Below are positions 1 through 52,045 of a stretch of 60,000 nt of DNA, one piece after another. A program made the position numbers and the translations under genes. How positions within the stretch are numbered: position 1 is the first letter of the stretch; each line of letters begins with the position of its first letter. The notes under the pieces were generated by a model. It had not been told where the DNA came from and searched no databases. It saw nothing but the letters and a program-made list of their open reading frames with translations. Source of the stretch: Antedon mediterranea (Eukaryota > Echinodermata > Crinoidea > Comatulida > Antedonidae); contig NC_092671.1 of NCBI RefSeq assembly GCF_964355755.1, forward strand, positions 25,916,070 to 25,976,069, in the 5' to 3' direction.

Positions 1-287
1 TATTGTAGTTTAATACTGGCTTAAATATTTTTGTTTTATATAAACTGTATTCTAAAAAATAGTTCTTTTCTAATGAAGAATCTGGGAAGTTTACAATCAA
101 GCAACAACACCACATTCTACGTGAATTCTGCTGTACGTGAACTAGCCTTAATACCGCCTGATTACGGTATATAGGCCTATCAGTATTAGCTTCAGAATAA
201 ATGACGACGCATTTGTTGTACCTTGATAGACAGAGCCCCAAGCAGACAGCCCACATTACAGATAATCTGTTCTGCAGCACAATACAA
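1..287 (-). repeat. Partial unit 0: end of D plus truncated E
   Basis: The window opens inside module D and continues into E, which is cut after its CAATACAAC and joined directly to module A at about 288. The same E-to-A junction recurs at 3992. There is no coding region here. Confidence 0.85.
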
Positions 288-8029
<7,742 letters not shown>

Positions 8030-8088
8030 CATTTAATTAATAATATACTGAAATAAATTCGAGAAAACATTAACTTATTGTGTTTTGT

Positions 8089-8098
8089 TTTATTTATT
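8089..8098 (-). promoter_or_regulatory. Overlapping AATAAA poly(A) signals
   Basis: Two overlapping AATAAA hexamers on the minus strand (8089-8094 and 8093-8098), about 265-275 nt downstream of the KLF stop. They recur in module A of nearly every unit. A 3' end here would give a 3' UTR of roughly 290 nt. Seen in sequence; use is inferred. Confidence 0.5.
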
Positions 8099-8316
8099 GA
8101 TCGTTGTTTATCGTTTGTAAACCACAGAAAACCACAACTATAAAGAATAAAACATAAATTCACAAAATGCAACAAATTAATACAGTATTTGCTAGTGCAA
8201 TCATGAAACATTAATATTATAAGTACTTTATCGAAACATATAAAAATAATTGTGCAGATAATAGCACGTTGATATAAAATTCGTTCTATTTACAAGGAAT
8301 TCATTTAATATTTAAA

Positions 8317-8322
8317 TTTATT
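8317..8322 (-). promoter_or_regulatory. Proximal AATAAA poly(A) signal
   Basis: A single AATAAA on the minus strand about 40 nt after the KLF stop codon, inside an A/T-rich stretch. It is an alternative, much shorter 3' end, and recurs in the module A of other units. Confidence 0.35.
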
Positions 8323-8362
8323 TCAAACGAGTTTTATCCGGAAGATTCGGTAATTGAGTTGT

Positions 8363-9238
<876 letters not shown>

Positions 9239-9306
9239 CTAAAGCCTTGTTGGAATTTAAGGTACAGGTGAATCATTGAATTATCATATAATTTGCGGAC
9301 CATGAC

Positions 9307-9324
9307 CGAAGCACTTCCGCTTCG
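9307..9324. promoter_or_regulatory. ETS-like palindrome in module D
   Basis: An 18-bp inverted repeat with 6-bp arms CGAAGC/GCTTCG around ACTTCC; on the minus strand it contains GCGGAAGTG, close to the ETS/GABP consensus. It lies 117 bp upstream of the KLF ATG. A second copy sits in the second D of each long unit. Several copies after 42.8 kb read GCTTTG in one arm, breaking the palindrome but not the GGAAGT core. Confidence 0.4.
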
Positions 9325-9455
9325 ATCTATTCGACGAAAATAAAAAAAGGATAACTATTTTCTGCTTTATACTTAATTTAATGTAATGGTGATCTAATAA
9401 CAGGCGTAACAACACATAATACATATTGTAGTTTAATACTGGCTTAAATATTTTT

Positions 9456-9468
9456 GTTTTATATAAAC
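9456..9468 (-). promoter_or_regulatory. TATA-like box in module D
   Basis: Minus-strand GTTTATATAAAAC, about 270 bp upstream of the KLF ATG. It is a good match to TATA(A/T)A and is kept in every D module, but the surroundings are AT-rich, so chance is possible. No transcript start can be assigned. Confidence 0.35.
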
Positions 9469-9941
9469 TGTATTCTAAAAAATAGTTCTTTTCTAATGAA
9501 GAATCTGGGAAGTTTACAATCAAGCAACAACACCACATTCTACGTGAATTCTGCTGTACGTGAACTAGCCTTAATACCGCCTGATTACGGTATATAGGCC
9601 TATCAGTATTAGCTTCAGAATAAATGACGACGCATTTGTTGTACCTTGATAGACAGAGCCCCAAGCAGACAGCCCACATTACAGATAATCTGTTCTGCAG
9701 CACAATACAACTGTACACGCGGTGTGATTCAACTAAAAGCAGTAAAAAGATTTTGGCACACAAGGCGTATCATATAATTTGCGGACCATGACCGAAGCAC
9801 TTCCGCTTCGATCTATTCGACGAAAATCAAAAAAGGATAACTATTTTCTGCTTTATACTTAATTTAATGTAATGGTGATCTAATAACAGGCGTAACAACA
9901 CATAATACATATTGTAGTTTAATACTGGCTTAAATATTTTT

Positions 9942-9954
9942 GTTTTATATAAAC
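9942..9954 (-). promoter_or_regulatory. TATA-like box in second D module
   Basis: The duplicate of the box at 9456-9468, in the second D of the unit, about 755 bp upstream of the ATG. Units without the E-D block have only one such box. Confidence 0.25.
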
Positions 9955-10001
9955 TGTATTCTAAAAAATGACAATTTAGAACTTAATTTTGCAATAGTAC
10001 C

Positions 10002-10128
10002 TAATTTGGCGCCTTAAACGCCAAATTAAGTGCGGTACCTCATTTGGCAGTGGTACCTCATTTGGCGTGACACTCCTACTGTTCTCTATCCCGTTTGTCT
10101 TAATTTCCAAGTAAAAATGAGGTACCAC
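10002..10128. repeat. Module F hairpin and GGTACC inverted repeats
   Basis: A perfect 10-bp stem (TAATTTGGCG/CGCCAAATTA, loop CCTTAAA) at 10002-10028 is followed by two direct copies of GGTACCTCATTTGGC (from 10034 and 10053). A further 14-bp inverted repeat has arms at 10050-10063 and 10115-10128. It recurs in each F module. The right stem arm is degraded in copies near 24066, 28711, 31305 and 33891, and carries one change near 36488. Confidence 0.75.
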
Positions 10129-10444
10129 CACGTAACTCCTTATGATTAGGCCTATTATCATAGAAGAGTACTATACGGACGTCGTACCTGGAAATCACGA
10201 GAATTCAGTGTTTGTTGACCAATCATTTTTTAAAGAGCCGTATCTGACCATTGCATTGCCCTGTCTGTAAAATTACAGCAGGCCTACTTTATATTATTGT
10301 GTTTTCCCTGTTTATCGATACCATGAAGGAAAACGTTTTTGTTCAATCAGAAAATTTTGCGAGATTTTTTTAATGGATATTATAATTTATAGTTACAGTT
10401 AGTCACCTGATTTTTGTGGCAAATCATTAATAGTTTTGACATTG

Positions 10445-10456
10445 TTAGGGTTAGGG
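10445..10456 (+). repeat. TTAGGG dimer in module F
   Basis: Two perfect TTAGGG units in tandem, conserved in every F module. Too short to be telomeric sequence in itself; it resembles a short interstitial telomere motif. At 40202-40213 the same dimer lies exactly at a rearrangement junction. Confidence 0.6.
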
Positions 10457-10626
10457 ACTATAAGACAGATTTTGGTTGCATGATTGTGGAAAACCATCAA
10501 TGTGGGTTTTTCTTCATACAAGCTACAGCCAAAATATAATAGGGGTATATATTTTTTCAAAGTCATCGTCAAACTCTGAGAGTCAATACAGTATTTCAAA
10601 CGCATTCTTTCACCTCTAATTGCTCA

Positions 10627-21840
<11,214 letters not shown>

Positions 21841-21908
21841 ATTTGTGGCATATAAATCCTCGGCACATAATAATATGGTGTTTCCCCGCAGTAATAGTGG
21901 TAAGCCAT
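21841..21908 (-). pseudogene. KLF N-terminal fragment, ~22 codons (copy 11)
   Basis: Only the start codon and about 22 codons of the Tyr/Pro-rich N-terminus survive before the junction with module F. No finger or activation segment remains. This is a remnant, not a gene. Confidence 0.85.
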
Positions 21909-23339
21909 TTCTATACGTCCCCGCACTACGATTTTTTCAAACAGAATGTGTGATTGCTAAAGCCTTGTTGGAATTTAAGGTACAGGTGAATCATTGAATT
22001 ATCATATAATTTGCGGACCATGACCGAAGCACTTCCGCTTCGATCTATTTGACGAAAATCAAAAAAGGATAACTATTTTCTGCTTTATACTTAATTTAAT
22101 GTAATGGTGATCTAATAACAGGCGTAACAACACATAATACATATTGTAGTTTAATACTGGCTTAAATATTTTTGTTTTATATAAACTGTATTCTAAAAAA
22201 TAGTTCTTTTCTAATGAAGAATCTGGGAAGTTTACAATCAAGCAACAACACCACATTCTACGTGAATTCTGCTGTACGTGAACTAGCCTTAATACCGCCT
22301 GATTACGGTATATAGGCCTATCAGTATTAGCTTCAGAATAAATGACGACGCATTTGTTGTACCTTGATAGACAGAGCCCCAAGCAGACAGCCCACATTAC
22401 AGATAATCTGTTCTGCAGCACAATACAACTGTACACGCGGTGTGATTCAACTAAAAGCAGTAAAAAGATTTTGGCACACAAGGCGTATCATATAATTTGC
22501 GGACCATGACCGAAGCACTTCCGCTTCGATCTATTCGACGAAAATCAAAAAAGGATAACTATTTTCTGCTTTATACTTAATTTAATGTAATGGTGATCTA
22601 ATAACAGGCGTAACAACACATAATACATATTGTAGTTTAATACTGGCTTAAATATTTTTGTTTTATATAAACTGTATTCTAAAAAATGACAATTTAGAAC
22701 TTAATTTTGCAATAGTACCTAATTTGGCGCCTTAAACGCCAAATTAAGTGCGGTACCTCATTTGGCAGTGGTACCTCATTTGGCGTGACACTCCTACTGT
22801 TCTGTATCCCGTTTGTCTTAATTTCCAAGTAAAAATGAGGTACCACCACGTAACTCCTTATGATTAGGCCTATTATCATAGAAGAGTACTATACGGACGT
22901 CGTACCTGGAAATCACGAGAATTCAGTGTTTGTTGACCAATCATTTTTTAAAGAGCCGTATCTGACCATTGCATTGCCCAGTCTGTAAAATTACAGCAGG
23001 CCTACTTTATATTATTGTGTTTTCCCTGTTTATCGATACCATGAAGGAAAACGTTTTTGTTCAATCAGAAAACTTTGCGAGATTTTTTTTAATGGATATT
23101 ATAATTTATAGTTAGTCACCTGATTTTTGTGGCAAATCATTAATAGTTTTGACATTGTTAGGGTTAGGGACTATAAGACAGATTTTGGTTGCATGATTGT
23201 GGAAAACCATCAATGTGGGTTTTTCTTCATACAAGCTACAGCCAAAATATAATAGGGGTATATATTTTTTCAAAGTCATCGTCAAACGCTGAGAGTCAAT
23301 ACAGTATTTCAAACGCATTCTTTCACCTCTAATTGCTCA
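21841..23339 (-). repeat. Unit 11 (B'-C-D-E-D-F, 1,499 bp)
   Basis: Module A and almost all of B are missing. The 5' flank and spacer are complete, so putative promoter sequence exists without a gene. Confidence 0.87.
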
Positions 23340-37089
<13,750 letters not shown>

Positions 37090-38824
37090 CATTTAATTAA
37101 TAATAATAGTCCAAGTCGAGCAAATTATCGTAGCAGTCTGCAATGGATGATGCGGGTGGGGACGAACGCATACTCGACGAACAGTCACTGACCGATGCTA
37201 GGCTGTTTGGTGAACATGTCTCTGTGCGTTGTTGACCTACCATGCTGTGATCCCAGTCGTGTAATAGCGACTCAACATCATTTAAAACCTGTGAGGGTAA
37301 AACATACGGAGGTTGATAAGTCATTTGTGGCATATAAATCCTCGGCACATAATAATATGGTGTTTCCCCGCAGTAATAGTGGTAAGCCATTTCTATACGT
37401 CCCCGCACTACGATTTTTTCAAACAGAATGTGTGATTGCTAAAGCCTTGTTGGAATTTAAGGTACAGGTGAATCATTGAATTATCATATAATTTGCGGAC
37501 CATGACCGAAGCACTTCCGCTTCGATCTATTCGACGAAAATCAAAAAAGGATAACTATTTTCTGCTTTATACTTAATTTAATGTAATGGTGATCTAATAA
37601 CAGGCGTAACAACACATAATACATATTGTAGTTTAATACTGGCTTAAATATTTTTGTTTTATATAAACTGTATTCTAAAAAATAGTTCTTTTCTAATGAA
37701 GAATCTGGGAAGTTTACAATCAAGCAACAACACCACATTCTACGTGAATTCTGCTGTACGTGAACTAGCCTTAATACCGCCTGATTACGGTATATAGGCC
37801 TATCAGTATTAGCTTCAGAATAAATGACGACCCATTTGTTGTACCTTGATAGACAGAGCCCCAAGCAGACAGCCCACATTACAGATAATCTGTTCTGCAG
37901 CACAATACAACTGTACACGCGGTGTGATTCAACTAAAAGCAGTAAAAAGATTTTGGCACACAAGGCGTATCATATAATTTGCGGACCATGACCGAAGCAC
38001 TTCCGCTTCGATCTATTCGACGAAAATCAAAAAAGAATAACTATTTTCTGCTTTATAATACTTAATTTAATGTAATGGTGATCTAATAACAGGCGTAACA
38101 ACACATAATACATATTGTAGTTTAATACTGGCTTAAATATTTTTGTTTTATATAAACTGTATTCTAAAAAATGACAATTTAGAACTTAATTTTGCAATAG
38201 TACCTAATTTGGCGCCTTAAACGCCAAATTAAGTGCGGTACCTCATTTGGCAGTGGTATTTCATTTGGCGTGACACCCCTACTGTTCTGTATCCCGTTTG
38301 TCTTAATTTCCAAGTAAAAATGAGGTACCACCACGTAACTCCTTATGATTAGGCCTATTATCATAGAAGAGTACTATACGGACGTCGTACCTGGAAATCA
38401 CGGGAATTCAGTGTTTGTTGACCAATCATTTTTTAAAGAGCCGTATCTGACCATTGCATTGCCCAGTCTGTAAAATTACAGCAGGCCTACTTTATATAAT
38501 TGTGTTTTCCCTGTTTATCGATACCATGAAGGAAAACGTTTTTGTTCAATCAGAAAACTTTGCGAGATTTTTTTTAATGGATATTATAATTTATAGTTAG
38601 TCACCTGATTTTTGTGGCAAATCATTAATAGTTTTGACATTGTTAGGGTTAGGGACTATAAGACAGATTTTGGTTGCATGATTGTGGAAAACCATCAATG
38701 TGGGTTTTTCTTCATACAAGCTACAGCCAAAATATAATAGGGGTATATATTTTTTCAAAGTCATCGTCAAACGCTGAGAGTCAATACAGTATTTCAAACG
38801 CATTCTTTCACCTCTAATTGCTCA
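37090..38824 (-). repeat. Unit 18 (A'-B'-C-D-E-D-F, 1,735 bp)
   Basis: A deletion joins the first ~20 bp of module A to the middle of B, removing the 3' flank and the finger-coding half. Confidence 0.87.
37097..37390 (-). pseudogene. KLF N-terminal half without fingers, 97 codons (copy 18)
   Basis: Residues 1-94 (class II, L36 and Q53) are kept, then three Tyr codons from module A and a stop. The break falls inside the DLLDLDFIL segment, after DLLDLD. All three fingers, the nuclear-localisation-like basic stretch and both usual poly(A) signals are gone. The 5' flank is intact, so transcription is conceivable but a functional factor is not. Confidence 0.75.
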
Positions 38825-41572
<2,748 letters not shown>

Positions 41573-41906
41573 CATTTAATTAATAATAATACTGAAATAA
41601 ATTCAAGAAAACATTAACTTATTGTGTTTTGTTTTATTTATTGATCGTTGTTTATCGTTTGTAAACCACAGAAAACCACAACTATAAAGAATAAAACATA
41701 AATTCACAAAATGCAACAAATTAATACAGTATTTGCGAGTGCAATCATGAAACATTAATATTATAAGTACTTTATCGAAACATATAAAAATAATTGTGCA
41801 GATAATAGCACGTTGATATAAAATTCGTTCTATTTACAAGGAATTCATTTAATATTTAAATTTATTTCAAACGAGTTTTATCCGGAAGATTCGGTAATTG
41901 AGTTGT

Positions 41907-42782
<876 letters not shown>

Positions 42783-42930
42783 CTAAAGCCTTGTTGGAAT
42801 TTAAGGTACAGGTGAATCATTGAATTATCATATAATTTGCGGACCATGACCGAAGCACTTCCGCTTTGATCTATTCGACGAAAATAAAAAAAAGGATAAC
42901 TATTTTCTGCTTTATACTTAATTTAATGTA

Positions 42931-43506
42931 ATAATAATAATAATAAATGAAGACTTATATAGCGCCGGTATCCTCCACCCATGTGGCGCTCATGGCGCTT
43001 TGTGCATTAACAACGTGCGAGAACATCAGCGAATAGCGACGTCTTTAGGTTGGTCTTGAAACTGTTTTGACTAGTTGAGCATTTAACTGTTGCTGGTAAG
43101 CTGTTCCATACACTTGCGGCCGCAACGTAAAAAGATCTCTGACCCCACTGATTTTTCGCTCTACGCTCTTGAAGAAGGTCTTGTGACAATGATCGTAGGC
43201 CTCTGCGGGATGATTCGTAACGATCCACAAGGTCAGATAAATAAGCAGGAGCACTGTCATTTAGGATCTTGAATACAAACAACGCAAGTTTGTACTTAAT
43301 ACGTTGTTGAACAGGCAACCAATGCAAATCCATCAGGACAGGAGTTATGTGAGCGTTTGATTTTGTATAAGTTACAATTCTAGCTGCCATATTTTGCAAG
43401 CGCTGCAAACGTTGTATTTGAGATTTTGGTATGCCAAACAACAAGGCATTACCAATGTCAATTTTAGAAGTGACAAATGAGTGTACAATCAATTCAGCTG
43501 TTTTCT
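42931..43506 (-). mobile_element. CR1/L2-like LINE 3' fragment, copy a
   Basis: 5'-truncated non-LTR retrotransposon on the minus strand, ~574 bp. It encodes the C-terminal ~165 residues of the reverse-transcriptase protein, ending at the stop at 43007. Family-typical blocks are IQRLQRLQNMAARIV, LHWLPVQQRIKYKL and WNSLPATVK; the spacer-fused frame runs to 43549. The 3' tail GGCGCTATATAAGT plus (TTA)n is typical of CR1/L2-type elements. It is flanked by TGTAAT on both sides (42927-42932 and 43507-43512), a likely 6-bp target duplication in module D. No catalytic FADD box is included, so it cannot move alone. Confidence 0.85.
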
Positions 43507-44594
43507 TGTAATGGTGATCTAATAACAGGCGTAACAACACATAATACATATTGTAGTTTAATACTGGTTTAAATATTTTTGTTTTATATAAACTGTATTC
43601 TAAAAAATGACAATTTAGAACTTAATTTTGCAATAGTACCTAATTTGGCGCCTTAAACGCCAAATTAAGTGCGGTACCTCATTTGGCAGTGGTACCTCAT
43701 TTGGCGTGACACTCCTACTGTTCTGTATCCCGTTTGTCTTAATTTCCAAGTAAAAATGAGGTACCACCACGTAACTCCTTATGATTAGGCCTATTATCAT
43801 AGAAGAGTACTATACGGACGTCGTACCTGGAAATCACGAGAATTCAGTGTTTGTTGACCAATCATTTTTTAAAGAGCCGTATCTGACCATTGCATTGCCC
43901 AGTCTGTAAAATTACAGCAGGCCTACTTTATATTATTGTGTTTTCCCTGTTTATCGATACCATGAAGGAAAACGTTTTTGTTCAATCAGAAAACTTTGCG
44001 AGATTTTTTTTAATGGATATTATAATTTATAGTTAGTCACCTGATTTTTGTGGCAAATCATTAATAGTTTTGACATTGTTAGGGTTAGGGACTATAAGAC
44101 AGATTTTGGTTGCATGATTGTGGAAAACCATCAATGTGGGTTTTTCTTCATACAAGCTACAGCCAAAATATAATAGGGGTATATATTTTTTCAAAGTCAT
44201 CGTCAAACGCTGAGAGTCAATACAGTATTTCAAACGCATTCTTTCACCTCTAATTGCTCACATTTAATTAATAATAATACTGAAATAAATTCAAGAAAAC
44301 ATTAACTTATTGTGTTTTGTTTTATTTATTGATCGTTGTTTATCGTTTGTAAACCACAGAAAACCACAACTATAAAGAATAAAACATAAATTCACAAAAT
44401 GCAACAAATTAATACAGTATTTGCGAGTGCAATCATGAAACATTAATATTATAAGTACTTTATCGAAACATATAAAAATAATTGTGCAGATAATAGCACG
44501 TTGATATAAAATTCGTTCTATTTACAAGGAATTCATTTAATATTTAAATTTATTTCAAACGAGTTTTATCCGGAAGATTCGGTAATTGAGTTGT

Positions 44595-45470
<876 letters not shown>

Positions 45471-45620
45471 CTAAAGCCTTGTTGGAATTTAAGGTACAGG
45501 TGAATCATTGAATTATCATATAATTTGCGGACCATGACCGAAGCACTTCCGCTTTGATCTATTCGACGAAAATAAAAAAAAGGATAACTATTTTCTGCTT
45601 TATACTTAATTTAATGTAAT

Positions 45621-46194
45621 AATAATAATAATAAATGAAGACTTATATAGCGCCGGTATCCTCCACCCATGTGGCGCTCATGGCGCTTTGTGCATTAACA
45701 ACGTGCGAGAACATCAGCGAATAGCGACGTCTTTAGGTTGGTCTTGAAACTGTTTTGACTAGTTGAGCATTTAACTGTTGCTGGTAAGCTGTTCCATACA
45801 CTTGCGGCCGCAACGTAAAAAGATCTCTGACCCCACTGATTTTTCGCTCTACGCTCTTGAAGAAGGTCTTGTGACAATGATCGTAGGCCTCTGCGGGATG
45901 ATTCGTAACGATCCACAAGGTCAGATAAATAAGCAGGAGCACTGTCATTTAGGATCTTGAATACAAACAACGCAAGTTTGTACTTAATACGTTGTTGAAC
46001 AGGCAACCAATGCAAATCCATCAGGACAGGAGTTATGTGAGCGTTTGATTTTGTATAAGTTACAATTCTAGCTGCCATATTTTGCAAGCGCTGCAAACGT
46101 TGTATTTGAGATTTTGGTATGCCAAACAACAAGGCATTACCAATGTCAATTTTAGAAGTGACAAATGAGTGTACAATCAATTCAGCTGTTTTCT
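45621..46194 (-). mobile_element. CR1/L2-like LINE 3' fragment, copy b
   Basis: Same truncation point, insertion site and TGTAAT flanks (45615-45620, 46195-46200) as copy a, so it was copied with the unit and not inserted anew. The LINE frame (stop at 45695) happens to stay open through D and E to 46543. Confidence 0.87.
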
Positions 46195-47766
46195 TGTAAT
46201 GGTGATCTAATAACAGGCGTAACAACACATAATACATATTGTAGTTTAATACTGGTTTAAATATTTTTGTTTTATATAAACTGTATTCTAAAAAATAGTT
46301 CTTTTCTAATGAAGAATCTGGGAAGTTTACAATCAAGCAACAACACCACATTCTACGTGAATTCTGCTGTACGTGAACTAGCCTTAATACCGCCTGATTA
46401 CGGTATATAGGCCTATCAGTATTAGCTTCAGAATAAATGACGACGCATTTGTTGTACCTTGATAGACAGAGCCCCAAGCAGACAGCCCACATTACAGATA
46501 ATCTGTTCTGCAGCACAATACAACTGTACACGCGGTGATTCAACTAAAAGCAGTAAAAAGATTTTTGCACACAAGGCGTATCATATAATTTGCGGACCAT
46601 GACCGAAGCACTTCCGCTTCGATCTATTCGACGAAAATCAAAAAAGGATAACTATTTTCTGCTTTATACTTAATTTAATGTAATGGTGATCTAATAACAG
46701 GCGTAACAACACATAATACATATTGTAGTTTAATACTGGCTTAAATATTTTTGTTTTATATAAACTGTATTCTAAAAAATGACAATTTAGAACTTAATTT
46801 TGCAATAGTACCTAATTTGGCGCCTTAAACGCCAAATTAAGTGCGGTACCTCATTTGGCAGTGGTACCTCATTTGGCGTGACACCCCTACTGTTCTGTAT
46901 CCCGTTTGTCTTAATTTCCAAGTAAAAATGAGGTACCACCACGTAACTCCTTATGATTAGGCCTATTATCATAGAAGAGTACTATACGGACGTCGTACCT
47001 GGAAATCACGGGAATTCAGTGTTTGTTGACCAATCATTTTTTAAAGAGCCGTATCTGACCATTGCATTGCCCAGTCTGTAAAATTACAGCAGGCCTACTT
47101 TATATTATTGTGTTTTCCCTGTTTATCGATACCATGAAGGAAAACGTTTTTGTTCAATCAGAAAATTTTGCGAGATTTTTTTTAATGGATATTATAATTT
47201 ATAGTTAGTCACCTGATTTTTGTGGCAAATCATTAATAGTTTTGACATTGTTAGGGTTAGGGACTATAAGACAGATTTTGGTTGCATGATTGTGGAAAAC
47301 CATCAATGTGGGTTTTTCTTCATACAAGCTACAGCCAAAATATAATAGGGGTATATATTTTTTCAAAGTCATCGTCAAACGCTGAGAGTCAATACAGTAT
47401 TTCAAACGCATTCTTTCACCTCTAATTGCTCACATTTAATTAATAATAATACTGAAATAAATTCAAGAAAACATTAACTTATTGTGTTTTGTTTTATTTA
47501 TTGATCGTTGTTTATCGTTTGTAAACCACAGAAAACCACAACTATAAAGAAAAAAACATAAATTCACAAAATGCAACAAATTAATACAGTATTTGCGAGT
47601 GCAATCATGAAACATTAATATTATAAGTACTTTATCGAAACATATAAAAATAATTGTGCAGATAATAGCACGTTGATATAAAATTCGTTCTATTTACAAG
47701 GAATTCATTTAATATTTAAATTTATTTCAAACGAGTTTTATCCGGAAGATTCGGTAATTGAGTTGT

Positions 47767-48642
<876 letters not shown>

Positions 48643-48792
48643 CTAAAGCCTTGTTGGAATTTAAGGTACAGGTGAATCATTGAATTATCATATAATTTGC
48701 GGACCATGACCGAAGCACTTCCGCTTTGATCTATTCGACGAAAATAAAAAAAAGGATAACTATTTTCTGCTTTATACTTAATTTAATGTAAT

Positions 48793-49366
48793 AATAATAA
48801 TAATAAATGAAGACTTATATAGCGCCGGTATCCTCCACCCATGTGGCGCTCATGGCGCTTTGTGCATTAACAACGTGCGAGAACATCAGCGAATAGCGAC
48901 GTCTTTAGGTTGGTCTTGAAACTGTTTTGACTAGTTGAGCATTTAACTGTTGCTGGTAAGCTGTTCCATACACTTGCGGCCGCAACGTAAAAAGATCTCT
49001 GACCCCACTGATTTTTCGCTCTACGCTCTTGAAGAAGGTCTTGTGACAATGATCGTAGGCCTCTGCGGGATGATTCGTAACGATCCACAAGGTCAGATAA
49101 ATAAGCAGGAGCACTGTCATTTAGGATCTTGAATACAAACAACGCAAGTTTGTACTTAATACGTTGTTGAACAGGCAACCAATGCAAATCCATCAGGACA
49201 GGAGTTATGTGAGCGTTTGATTTTGTATAAGTTACAATTCTAGCTGCCATATTTTGCAAGCGCTGCAAACGTTGTATTTGAGATTTTGGTATGCCAAACA
49301 ACAAGGCATTACCAATGTCAATTTTAGAAGTGACAAATGAGTGTACAATCAATTCAGCTGTTTTCT
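48793..49366 (-). mobile_element. CR1/L2-like LINE 3' fragment, copy c
   Basis: Same insertion as copies a and b; TGTAAT flanks at 48787-48792 and 49367-49372. RT C-terminal frame ends at 48867. Confidence 0.87.
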
Positions 49367-50454
49367 TGTAATGGTGATCTAATAACAGGCGTAACAACAC
49401 ATAATACATATTGTAGTTTAATACTGGTTTAAATATTTTTGTTTTATATAAACTGTATTCTAAAAAATGACAATTTAGAACTTAATTTTGCAATAGTACC
49501 TAATTTGGCGCCTTAAACGCCAAATTAAGTGCGGTACCTCATTTGGCAGTGGTACCTCATTTGGCGTGACACTCCTACTGTTCTGTATCCCGTTTGTCTT
49601 AATTTCCAAGTAAAAATGAGGTACCACCACGTAACTCCTTATGATTAGGCCTATTATCATAGAAGAGTACTATACGGACGTCGTACCTGGAAATCACGAG
49701 AATTCAGTGTTTGTTGACCAATCATTTTTTAAAGAGCCGTATCTGACCATTGCATTGCCCAGTCTGTAAAATTACAGCAGGCCTACTTTATATTATTGTG
49801 TTTTCCCTGTTTATCGATACCATGAAGGAAAACGTTTTTGTTCAATCAGAAAACTTTGCGAGATTTTTTTTAATGGATATTATAATTTATAGTTAGTCAC
49901 CTGATTTTTGTGGCAAATCATTAATAGTTTTGACATTGTTAGGGTTAGGGACTATAAGACAGATTTTGGTTGCATGATTGTGGAAAACCATCAATGTGGG
50001 TTTTTCTTCATACAAGCTACAGCCAAAATATAATAGGGGTATATATTTTTTCAAAGTCATCGTCAAACGCTGAGAGTCAATACAGTATTTCAAACGCATT
50101 CTTTCACCTCTAATTGCTCACATTTAATTAATAATAATACTGAAATAAATTCAAGAAAACATTAACTTATTGTGTTTTGTTTTATTTATTGATCGTTGTT
50201 TATCGTTTGTAAACCACAGAAAACCACAACTATAAAGAATAAAACATAAATTCACAAAATGCAACAAATTAATACAGTATTTGCGAGTGCAATCATGAAA
50301 CATTAATATTATAAGTACTTTATCGAAACATATAAAAATAATTGTGCAGATAATAGCACGTTGATATAAAATTCGTTCTATTTACAAGGAATTCATTTAA
50401 TATTTAAATTTATTTCAAACGAGTTTTATCCGGAAGATTCGGTAATTGAGTGTT

Positions 50455-51330
<876 letters not shown>

Positions 51331-51480
51331 CTAAAGCCTTGTTGGAATTTAAGGTACAGGTGAATCATTGAATTATCATATAATTTGCGGACCATGACCG
51401 AAGCACTTCCGCTTTGATCTATTCGACGAAAATAAAAAAAAGGATAACTATTTTCTGCTTTATACTTAATTTAATGTAAT

Positions 51481-52045
51481 AATAATAATAATAAATGAAG
51501 ACTTATATAGCGCCGGTATCCTCCACCCATGTGGCGCTTTGTGCATTAACAACGTGCGAGAACATCAGCGAATAGCGACGTCTTTAGGTTGGTCTTGAAA
51601 CTGTTTTGACTAGTTGAGCATTTAACTGTTGCTGGTAAGCTGTTCCATACACTTGCGGCCGCAACGTAAAAAGATCTCTGACCCCACTGATTTTTCGCTC
51701 TACGCTCTTGAAGAAGGTCTTGTGACAATGATCGTAGGCCTCTGCGGGATGATTCGTAACGATCCACAAGGTCAGATAAATAAGCAGGAGCACTGTCATT
51801 TAGGATCTTGAATACAAACAACGCAAGTTTGTACTTAATACGTTGTTGAACAGGCAACCAATGCAAATCCATCAGGACAGGAGTTATGTGAGCGTTTGAT
51901 TTTGTATAAGTTACAATTCTAGCTGCCATATTTTGCAAGCGCTGCAAACGTTGTATTTGAGATTTTGGTATGCCAAACAACAAGGCATTACCAATGTCAA
52001 TTTTAGAAGTGACAAATGAGTGTACAATCAATTCAGCTGTTTTCT
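51481..52045 (-). mobile_element. CR1/L2-like LINE 3' fragment, copy d
   Basis: Same insertion; TGTAAT flanks at 51475-51480 and 52046-52051. Nine bp are missing between two GGCGCT direct repeats in the 3' UTR (near 51533), a slippage-type deletion. RT frame stop at 51546. Confidence 0.87.

Noticed and set aside
9284-9763. 122-202 codon frames in D-E (and E plus A) with Cys/Leu-rich sequence
   Set aside because: Start points vary with each junction, several begin at non-ATG codons, and no domain is visible; spacer read-through.
9976-10161. 61-codon minus-strand ORF in F
   Set aside because: It is translated hairpin and GGTACC repeats ([11 protein letters not shown]), with no known family. 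Retained only as the leader of the chimera at 39159-39923.
10445-10456. True telomere or subtelomere
   Set aside because: Only two TTAGGG units per F module; no longer run anywhere in the window.
10399-10605. 68-codon minus-strand ORF in F, starting with ATG and present in nearly all units
   Set aside because: No domain recognised; it crosses the TTAGGG dimer. Its conservation is no greater than that of the surrounding spacer, so it is not evidence for a gene.
43090-43272. 60-codon plus-strand and 71-codon minus-strand frames inside the LINE
   Set aside because: Overlap the recognised RT frame in other phases; shadows.
45695-46543. 282-codon frame joining spacer E-D with the LINE reverse-transcriptase end
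   Set aside because: Continuity across the insertion point is accidental; only the C-terminal ~165 residues belong to the LINE.
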